In this document: positions 58,201 through 64,000 of the stretch, piece by piece
Layout: each line of letters begins with the position of its first letter
Numbering within the stretch: position 1 is the stretch's first letter
Assembly (NCBI GenBank): GCA_963989385.1
Contig: OZ022515.1
Location: 7,658,803-7,722,802 of the forward strand
Origin: Ctena decussata
Lineage: Eukaryota; Mollusca; Bivalvia; Lucinida; Lucinidae
DNA: 64,000 bases
Direction of reading: 5' to 3'
The notes under the pieces: generated by a model
Databases searched by the model: none
What the model was told of the DNA's origin: nothing
What the model saw: only the letters and a program-made list of their open reading frames with translations
Program-made: the position numbers and the translations under genes

Positions 58201-59180
58201 TTTTGTTGGTTTTTCTCCTTTATCAATATATTGTGCCTTTGATCTTATAATTTGTCCTTTCAGTTTTTCTTGTCTTAAATCCAGTAGTTCAGTTTTTAAA
58301 GCATCTATCTGTTCTGTATTTTCATTGATTATGTTATTTTCTAAATCTGCAATTTCACTTATTAGTTCTTTTTCTCTTGTGTTTCTTTGTTTATTCTTAT
58401 AACTGGCATATGAAATTGACTGTCCCCTAAGTTCCATTAACAATGTTTCCAAAAATAACTGATCATTTATTGTAAATTGTATTTCATTATCAGGTATATT
58501 TTCTATTTTGTCCATATTATATACTGGCAGTGCATATTGTTGTTTAATTTCAGTTATTTTCCTATTCATTATATTAAGGTATTCTATGTCTGTTAAAAGT
58601 GAGTTATTGTGTTTCCAGTATGACTTTCCATGTTCAAAATCTGTGAAACTGAGGCAAAGGCTAACGGCAGAATGGTCAGACCTATAACTTGATTCAATCT
58701 TACAGTGTTTAACAAATTGTACAATACTTTCAGAAGTCAAAAAGTAGTCCAACCTTGCCTGTTTTAGAGGATTTCTTTTTCTCCAAGTGTATCTTTTAAG
58801 TTCAGGGTTGTTATCTCTAAAAGTGTCTATTGCATTTTTGTCATCAATAAATTTTAAAACTGTCTCTCTAGCCTTCGGATTATTCACACATTTATAATTA
58901 GAGCAGTCTTTTTCAGGATCTAGAATGAGGTTAAAATCTCCACATATGATAAAATCTGTATTCCCTATGTCATCAACCTTTTGGAACAGTTCTTGGAAAA
59001 ATTTAGGGTTATCAGTGTTTGGTCCATAAATATTAATTAAAGAGAAATGTTGATTATGCACAGAGATATCAAGGATGATATAATTTCCTTGATTATCAGA
59101 TATCTGATTATGAATTGTATAATTTACATTTTCATTAAATAAAATTGCTACACCTCTAGCATTAGATCTAAATTTTTTTC
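55160..59180 (-). mobile_element. Tx1/L1-like LINE, 5'-truncated, with poly(A) tail
   Basis: The plus strand shows 42 Ts at 55160-55201, the poly(A) tail of a minus-strand element. Moving up, a ~370-bp 3' untranslated region precedes the stop at 55573. The coding frame stays open beyond the first ATG, through 'SNARGVAILFNENVNYTIHN', to a stop near 59180, so the element was cut inside the endonuclease on insertion. No clear target duplication is visible among the A/T-rich flanks. Confidence 0.92.
55573..59061 (-). CDS. LINE ORF2: endonuclease (partial), reverse transcriptase, zinc-knuckle tail
   Basis: The only long intact frame in the window (1162 codons from the first ATG; about 38 more in-frame codons lie upstream without an ATG). 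It nicks target DNA and reverse-transcribes the element RNA at the nick. APE endonuclease: 'CGDFNLILD' at residues 40-48, 'LDYF' near 104 and catalytic 'SDHSAV' at 128; the N-terminal catalytic Asn/Glu blocks are lost. A coiled, charged linker spans ~200-290. Reverse transcriptase ~420-690: 'NWRPLTLLDTVYKI', motif A 'LLIDFEKAFDSLS' (Asp 513), motif B 'SRGCRQGDPLSPYLF', motif C 'FADDTS' (613-618). The C-terminal 'CYYCHQHEETITHLFWQC' is a CCHC-type knuckle. The motif style fits the Tx1/L1 group. Few mutations suggest a recent insertion, yet it cannot be fully competent without the 5' end. Confidence 0.95.
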   Translation of the reverse strand: MHNQHFSLINIYGPNTDNPKFFQELFQKVDDIGNTDFIICGDFNLILDPEKDCSNYKCVNNPKARETVLKFIDDKNAIDTFRDNNPELKRYTWRKRNPLKQARLDYFLTSESIVQFVKHCKIESSYRSDHSAVSLCLSFTDFEHGKSYWKHNNSLLTDIEYLNIMNRKITEIKQQYALPVYNMDKIENIPDNEIQFTINDQLFLETLLMELRGQSISYASYKNKQRNTREKELISEIADLENNIINENTEQIDALKTELLDLRQEKLKGQIIRSKAQYIDKGEKPTKYFCGLEKHNYISKTMHKLEKEDGTILNEQKAILKETEFFYKHLYSNRDSSLNNVDLNEYVGQNSMNKLTEDQADNLEGKLTLTEISATLKSMKSEKSPGLSGFSAEFFKVFWIHLGNFVLRSLNYGYLSGELSVSQKQGLITCIPKENKPKQYLKNWRPLTLLDTVYKIASGTIANRLKTVLDSIINKDQTGFIKGRSIVENIRTIYDIMKFTDDHNIPGLILLIDFEKAFDSLSLNFLHKALEHLNFGESLRKWIRVFYKNITSAVIQSGHLSSFFSISRGCRQGDPLSPYLFIICAEFLATKIRKNEQIKGIRVNDTEFLISQFADDTSIMLDGTEKSLNQTLSELEIFSRISGLNVNFDKTQLVWIGSEKYSIRSIKTKWKLSWGKDTFKLLGINFNTDLEKMIQDNYASKIQQIKKIINMWNKRSLSPVGKITVIKTLIVPVFNLLFISLPNPNPLVINTINDILYDFLWNKKAKIKKSVIVKQYFEGGLKMVNLQAFISALKATWIRRLIVSNSKWQSYITSYISLEKLTALDTGYVEEKIKDLKNHFWQDVLVSLLKLKENLEETQESVLKSPLFYSHNITIDEAKILYKDWYSKGIRFINDMIKENGDFYSQQEIIVKTKIKVNFLQYYGVINSIKKYLQKIKLTLTQNVESPFIPCHIQPILQQSTGAQIIYNILNKNDEKPTGVRSWNKKYNIQDDDWEKIFKDPFCITKYPAIQWFQTSINHNILVTNSLLYKMKLKNDPLCYYCHQHEETITHLFWQCNKTHQFLNDLLQWLKSYNIHCEISEEFFILGLAKNNIPEILRFIILYAKYYIYITRCNQQILLLDVFKRKLLLMYKIHMEISISNNKLVEFHKDWRPYQLLIDSIV

Positions 59181-59212
59181 ATTATTTTTCATCTTATTTT
59201 TATTTTTATAGT

Positions 59213-59218
59213 TTTATT
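59213..59218 (-). promoter_or_regulatory. Possible polyadenylation signal AATAAA
   Basis: Minus-strand AATAAA 38 nt after the stop codon of the Ly6-like exon. The surroundings are A-rich, so chance is possible. The LINE starts ~30 bp further downstream. Confidence 0.3.
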
Positions 59219-59255
59219 TTTCCCTTTTTTGTTTTTGCATTGTGAGTGTACCTTT

Positions 59256-59437
59256 TCAAAGAAATTTCGTTAGGACGGCGGTCACCATTGCAATTCCTGT
59301 CATCCAATTAACATGCAGACTGGCGCCTGTGCCTTTTCCATTACATAGATCCTTGTTACAGTAACAGCGAATGGCCCCGGATTCATCCTTTGAGCACTTG
59401 GTTTCCTTTTTTTCGATATTGCACGACCTATCAACAG
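59256..59437 (-). CDS. Last coding exon of a Ly6/quiver-type GPI-anchored protein
   Basis: Minus strand: a good acceptor 'gtttttatttcag' ends at 59438 and the exon opens in a frame that reads V-D-R-S-C, then a spaced Cys, then 'GAIRCYCNKDLCNGKG', then a hydrophobic tail 'WMTGIAMVTAVLTKFL' and a stop at 59256-59258. Cysteines fall at exon residues 5, 14, 24, 26 and 31. C...C...CYC....DLCN is the C-terminal hallmark of the three-finger Ly6/uPAR fold, especially the quiver/sleepless branch, whose members modulate ion channels and receptors at the cell surface. The C-terminal hydrophobic run fits GPI-anchor processing. The exon starts with two bases of a split codon (phase 1), usual for Ly6 genes. 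The first half of the domain and the signal peptide must lie at higher coordinates; I did not find them in the window. The frame is 59 codons. Confidence 0.72.
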
Positions 59438-59704
59438 CTGAAATAAAAACAAATCATCTGGTGAATGTACTTGCATCATTATGAAAGCACTTGATAACAA
59501 GTATTTAGATAGTATTGCATATACACCGTTTATTCTTTAATCACAAATTTTACAATATGTCGGCATTATACTCCAACGCTTTTTCAGGTTGTACAAATGA
59601 CTAGATGACTTGAAATTGGTAACCAACAAAACGCTTAAAAATCAGGAGAGGAATAAAGTAACACGTGTAGGGGAAGAAGGGTCTATAAATCAAGAAAATC
59701 AGGG

Positions 59705-60461
59705 CTCGGTTAACTACTCTCTTGTTGACCCACTCCAGCAAGTGGTTTTTAGTGGGACTTCTTTCTTTAAAGATGCTTGAATATCAAAAGTTTAGGTTTA
59801 ACATACCTAAAACAATATCCCGTAGCTAGATACTGACTTGCAGCATATTGCATGACCTCTCATGTCTATTCTTATCATTTATTGTTTGGAGGTGGGTTTT
59901 CCGATAGTAAAAATATTCCTTCTGGTTTCCAGCCTTTGATGAGGTTCATTTCAATTTTTATTTAGCTGGGAACCACCCATTATGACATCACAACAGAAAA
60001 GATATCATCACTAATCACCTGATCTTTTTGGAATATGATCATTCCAGCGAAGGGTTGCATGCAGTGTTCGCTACACTTATGCATCTTTTTGTGTTTCAAA
60101 AAGATATTTCTTACGAAAATAACTGCTATAATATATAAGAATAATTTCTTCTGAACTGATTTCATGTTAATTTGATATGAAATGGTAATTTTCAACAATG
60201 TGCTGGAAACATGCTTCCTCTAGAGCAATAATTGTCATCTTGAGGCCGCCATTTTTAAACTGAAAAATTTCATTGCAAGAGATTAATTTCCAAGCTTGAG
60301 AGCATGCCAGTGAATTTCAAAAACTCTTCTGGACAAATCTGACTATGAGAAATGGTAGAAAATTGAACTAGGTAAGGGAATTTGCTGATTCTTTATCCTT
60401 TAAGTATAAACTTCGAAAAATCACTTGCTGGAGTGGGTCAACAAAAGAGTACTTAACGAGG
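59705..60461. mobile_element. Non-autonomous TIR element (757 bp)
   Basis: 'ctcggttaactactctcttg' + 'ttgacccactccagcaagtg' at the left is mirrored by 'cacttgctggagtgggtcaa' + 'caaaagagtacttaacgag' at the right: ~46 bp with few mismatches. The interior is AT-rich with no transposase. It sits in what would be an intron upstream of the Ly6-like exon. Confidence 0.82.
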
Positions 60462-60851
60462 AGACGTTAATTTTTCAATGTATTATATGCAAAAACACTG
60501 TCATTTTTGCCGAAGAAATGTAAAGCTTCTCACATTTTTTACAGTAAAAATATAAGCACAATTGATTTTAGAAGACTTAACGAATCATAGCCTAATGGCT
60601 TCGTTAAGCTAACGATTCTTTGATCAACGGGGCCCATATTGTGTTTGGTTCTCAACTTATACCATGCATACAGTACGCCTAAAGTTTCTAAAGCTTCGAA
60701 GGGCAGGGTTTAGTAATTTTCTTCTTCTTATAGTTTACATTGTTATTATTAATTACTATCGTTACCATTATTATTATTCTGTATATGCATATCATGGCAA
60801 ACTCATTGAAAATAGAGTTCTGCTTAAGCCTGTGCAAACAACTTGGCCATA
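60462..60851. other. Unassigned, with fragment of the 280-bp unit
   Basis: 60785-60851 ('gaaaatagagttctgcttaa', 'gcctgtgcaa') is part of the unit seen at 8340-9260. The rest is unassigned. Confidence 0.5.
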
Positions 60852-61016
60852 TGAGCCGGGACACGAGAAAACCAACAATGTGGTTGTGCGCCCAGCGCAG
60901 ACTCAGATCAGCCTGGGCATCCGCCTAGCTTGACCAGACTCTTCGTTAAGTGCTCAATGGATAGCTTAGGGTCTAAGCTACCTCCATGCGGACAGCGAAG
61001 ACTCTGATCAGACTTG
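60852..61016. mobile_element. TGAGCC foldback MITE, copy 9 (right end lost)
   Basis: 'tgagccgggacacgagaaaa' + 'gcccagcgcagactcagatc' + centre 'taagctacctccatgcggac', then breaks off after 'ctctgatcagactt' at 61016. Confidence 0.88.
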
Positions 61017-61192
61017 AACACACACCGGTATTTTTCTGTCGCACCGGTATTTATCAAACTCAGGACATCTTTCTAAGAGAGCTAGGAACTAAAACTATAT
61101 ATACATTTGTAGTACTTGTTTAGTGCTTTATAAAAAAGTTGCTTTTGATTTTCTAAAGGAAAGATAAACCCCCCAAAAGATCATTTGAAAGG

Positions 61193-61550
61193 TGATTGCC
61201 CATGGGAAAAATTGAATTTCCCGCGGGAAAATCAAGTTTCCCATGGGAAAAGTGCGTGGCCATGGCCAAACCGGATGGCCATGGCCCAACTTCTTGGCCA
61301 TGGGAAAATAAATATAACAAAATTAATAAATGTATTTTCACTAACTTAACTAACTAATGCTCAATGCCCATCAAGGCCATACACATTTCTATTGAAAATA
61401 AACATTAGTAATTATTTTACAATTTTTCCCATGGGCAACATTTTTTCGGCCGCGGCCACTTTTCCGGCCATGGCCCACAAAAAAAATCCCATGGCCCAAT
61501 ATTTTTGCCCATGGCCATAAAAATTGCAACAAAAATGTGGCCATGGCCCA
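61193..61550. repeat. Array of 8-10-bp perfect palindromes at ~20-bp spacing
   Basis: Twelve sites: 61199, 61220, 61240, 61258, 61277, 61296 and then 61428, 61448, 61466, 61488, 61507, 61539. Cores are CCCATGGG, CCCGCGGG, GGCCATGGCC or GGCCGCGGCC (three are half-hybrids such as CCCATGGCC). They are separated by short A/T-rich linkers. Two blocks flank a 120-bp plain centre and are themselves inverted ('gattgcccatgggaaaaatt' against 'aatttttcccatgggcaa'). The overlapping ORFs are incidental. Confidence 0.88.
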
Positions 61551-61884
61551 AACAATTGCCTTCTGACATTAAATCAAAGGCCGTCTTGTTTAATTCATTA
61601 TGTCTTATAATATTCTTTTCTTGACAGCCTTTGTTTAAGGTTAATTGTGACCCTTCATCAGAACCGTCTTGCTGAAATGGTTTTAATGAGGGATCACAAT
61701 GTATGTTTTCGTTAAGAATTGAAAACATTTTTTAGAGGTATCCCCTCTTCTTATTTGGTAAATTTACCATATTACCATAAAAATCCTATTAAACCCCCGG
61801 GGTGTTGCATTTTACAAAAGGGGGCGTTATTTAGAGCTTGAAGTGTAGAAAAGAAGCCACCGTCAAAATAACTCTAGGAACAGT

Positions 61885-62130
61885 ATTAAGGTGAATGGGT
61901 ATACTGTTAGAGGAAGCTCTTTCATTTCATTTGCTTCCCTTTGCAGAAGGGGTCAACTCTTAAAGAAAAGAATTTGCTCCTCTGGGAGCAAAATCTTTTC
62001 TTTAAAAGAAGACCCCATTTCAAAGAGCTAACTAAATCTATGCAAGTTTATATAACATTGGTTTCGGAAAAGAGGAAGGGGGCGTTTTTTATAGCAGGTA
62101 TGTTCTTTAGGATTAACAGGGTGTAACAAA
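61885..62130 (+). repeat. Dispersed 'ggtgtatgggtatac' repeat, copy 3
   Basis: 'ttaaggtgaatgggtatact', 'ttgcttccctttgcagaagg', 'aatttgctcctctgggagca', 'aatcttttctttaaaagaag'. Preceding 61551-61884 is unassigned. Confidence 0.7.
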
Positions 62131-62139
62131 ATCCGTTCA

Positions 62140-63412
62140 TAAATGAAGACCCTAGAGCGATGACCAAGTCTTTTTTAAAAAAGCAACTGTTACCTTGACC
62201 TTGGTTCAAGAAGGCTGCAACCCGATTTTGTCATACTGTCCAACTGTGTGAAGTTATATCGAAAACAATCCATAAATAAAACTGCTACAGAGATGACAAA
62301 GTTGTTTGTTTTTGTTTCTTTCTAAAAATTGCAACTGTTATCTTAACATAGTCCTAGAATGTGTCCAAGATATTGTCGTACTGAACATTTGTGAGAAGTA
62401 ATCATGTCAAAATCGGTCCGTACATGAAGGGGCTAGAGTGATGACAGTTATTCTAAAAACAGCAACTTTGACCTTGACCTGTGCTGAAACATCCAAATGG
62501 AATTTCAAAGTCCATGAGCTTGAGGTCAAAGAACTAAGGGGTAGGGGGTGCATTATGTATCAAAACCCTGAACCATTATCTAACATCAGTCCAAGTATTA
62601 GTATTAACTGACTCCACTGTGGCACTGTGAAATTATGCCATCATAAATATAAAACTTTAACCAAAATCTTTAAGACAAACGTCTAAGTCAATGACCTTGA
62701 CTTCAAGGTCATCCAGTGGGGTAAGTATATACATGTAGTTTTTTGTAAAAACTCGAAAAAGTGTCCAACATCAGTTCAAGTGTAAACTAAATCTATGCCA
62801 AGCATTCTGAATCAGTGTGCAATTAGGAAACTTTAATAAAACCAATTGACCTTGACATCAAGATCTCTGACCAGGATTGGGGTAGTACTCTGTAAAACAT
62901 TGGACTAATATCTAACTACAGTGCATATATCAAAAGAATCCATCCATTGGTTCAGGAGATATGGGTCTTTAAAAAACTTTAACCAAACGTCCAACAGATA
63001 AAAAGACAATTTTCTAAGTCCATGACCTTGACATCAAGGTCACTGAGATTGGGGGGCTTGGAAAATTTTGGACCAATATTTAACTACAGTGCAAGTATCA
63101 AAAGAATCCATCCACGAGTTAAGGAGATATGGGTCTTTAAAAAACTAACAAAAACATCGTCTAAAAAAAAAACTCACATTTTCTAAGTCCATGACCTTGA
63201 CACCAAGGTCACTGAGTGGAGTGAGGGAGGTACCATGTTGAACTTTAGACCAATATCTAACTACAGTACAAGTATCAAAAGAATCCATCCATGGGTTGAG
63301 GAGATATAGGTCTTTGAAAAACGTTAACCAAAACATCCAATGCGGATGGGACGCTGATGCCAGGGTGACAACAATCGCTCTTCCTGTACTTTCATTCAGG
63401 CGAGCTAAAAAC
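62140..63412 (+). repeat. Two successive tandem arrays with a mollusc-type 3' terminus
   Basis: 62140-62500 has ~155-bp units ('agagcgatgaccaagt', 'gcaactgttaccttgacctt'). 62500-63340 has ~170-bp units marked by 'tgaccttgacatcaaggtca' at about 62692, 62850, 63021 and 63191, with 'aagtatcaaaagaatccatc' and 'ggagatatgggtctttaaaa'. It ends 'gatgccagggtgaca' ... 'cattcaggcgagctaaaaac' at 63358-63412, the usual end of this repeat class. Confidence 0.85.
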
Positions 63413-63534
63413 TTGTGAAGTTAGCAACTTGAAATCTGACCATCAAATAAGAAGTTTTGACAATATACAAATCCATGCTGAATGAATACACCTGAATGTT
63501 TGTCAGCCATTTTTACGATGGAGAATATATATTT

Positions 63535-63715
63535 GTGCCTTCCTGTTTGTTTCCCTGGCCTATGAAGCCTTTCCAAAATGGTGTCTTTTGAAAAAAGATT
63601 TAGCTCCAAGTGGAGCAAATTCTTTTCTTACAGAGTTCATCCCCATTAAGAATGGAGCAAAAATTGAAAATGTCAGAGTGGCTTTCCCTGAAAGTGTATA
63701 TCTTTACCTTGAGTC
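63535..63715 (+). repeat. Dispersed 'ggtgtatgggtatac' repeat, copy 4
   Basis: 'cctgtttgtttccctggcct', 'gatttagctccaagtggagc', 'aaattcttttcttacagagt', 'gaaagtgtatatctttacc'. Confidence 0.65.
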
Positions 63716-63794
63716 TTCAGTGTATCTTGAGTAAATATGTGCATATTCCTCTCTAAATTTGCCATTTGAACAGCTTTTGCCAAACTAACAACGT

Positions 63795-64000
63795 TTCATG
63801 GTGTATGGTTGCACTTCTGTGTTTTTCAGCCATTGTTACAAAGAAATACAATTGTTGTGACTTATTGTTTGCTTTCCTGGTCAAGGAAACCCTTCATAAA
63901 CTTGGTCTACGCTTGAAGGAAGTTTATGCTCCAAGGGCAGCAAAATACTTTTCTTCAACATTTGAATGTAGGAAAATTTGAAAATGGCAGAGTTGCTTCC
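63795..64000 (+). repeat. Dispersed 'ggtgtatgggtatac' repeat, copy 5 (runs off window)
   Basis: 'catggtgtatggttgcactt', 'tttcagccattgttacaaag', 'ttgctttcctggtcaaggaa', 'tttatgctccaagggcagca'. Together with copy 4 it forms a direct tandem pair ~260 bp apart. The 71-codon frame here is incidental. Confidence 0.65.

Noticed and set aside
59980..60198. Minus-strand frame with 'KCSEHCMQPFAGMIIFQKDQ' followed by a donor-like CAG|GTGATT, tempting as the preceding Ly6 exon
   Set aside because: It lies inside the TIR element 59705-60461, lacks a good acceptor, and its phase 0 end does not match the phase-1 start of the exon at 59437.

Overview
This window looks like repeat-dominated, AT-rich nuclear DNA of a mollusc, most likely a marine bivalve. 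The evidence is the repeat fauna. There are several ~150-180 bp tandem arrays containing phrases such as 'tttgaacaaacttggtaaag', 'gaccttgacatcaaggtcac' and 'aagatatctcgaaaagt', plus a dispersed repeat opening 'acaagagggtcatgaggc'. A foldback MITE with TGAGCC...GGCTCA ends occurs nine times. There are also Penelope-like elements, Tx1/L1-like LINEs, LINE endonucleases of the kind databases call 'craniofacial development protein 2-like', and tRNA-headed SINEs. The organism call is inference; no species-diagnostic gene is present.

Layout. 0-5 kb: a decayed Jockey-type LINE and its ~200 bp tandem 3' repeats, interrupted by a 5'-truncated Penelope-like element. 5-13 kb: a nested foldback element, two copies of the TGAGCC MITE flanking a 3-unit ~280 bp tandem repeat, and short hairpins. 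13-18 kb: mostly unassigned, with one candidate exon (13984-14160, minus), a Penelope fragment and an orphan mariner terminus. 18.7-26.4 kb: three tandem or dispersed repeat blocks, a cluster of a 15-bp motif, and a LINE endonuclease remnant. 27.5-34.4 kb: a TIR element carrying ~146 bp tandem repeats, paired MITEs, the tail of a Tx1/L1-like LINE, and a second LINE endonuclease remnant. 35-39.4 kb: a long inverted repeat (arms ~380 bp) enclosing a direct repeat, a SINE and a TIR element. 40-55 kb: small MITEs, SINEs, a mariner-type MITE with 31-bp perfect TIRs, tandem repeats, an inactivated Tc1 transposase, and two inverted copies of a ~430 bp repeat. 55.2-59.2 kb: the best-preserved gene of the window, a 1162-codon LINE ORF with a 42-nt poly(A) tail. 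59.26-59.44 kb: an apparent host exon, the last coding exon of a Ly6/quiver-type GPI-anchored protein, minus strand. 59.7-64 kb: a TIR element, an array of ~20-bp-spaced palindromes, and tandem arrays.

How the parts relate. Apart from the Ly6-like exon (and perhaps one or two candidate exons) nothing here looks like host coding sequence. The window is an intergenic or intronic mosaic built by successive insertions, several of which can be ordered by nesting. All elements except the 55-59 kb LINE are visibly broken or non-coding; even that LINE lacks its 5' end.
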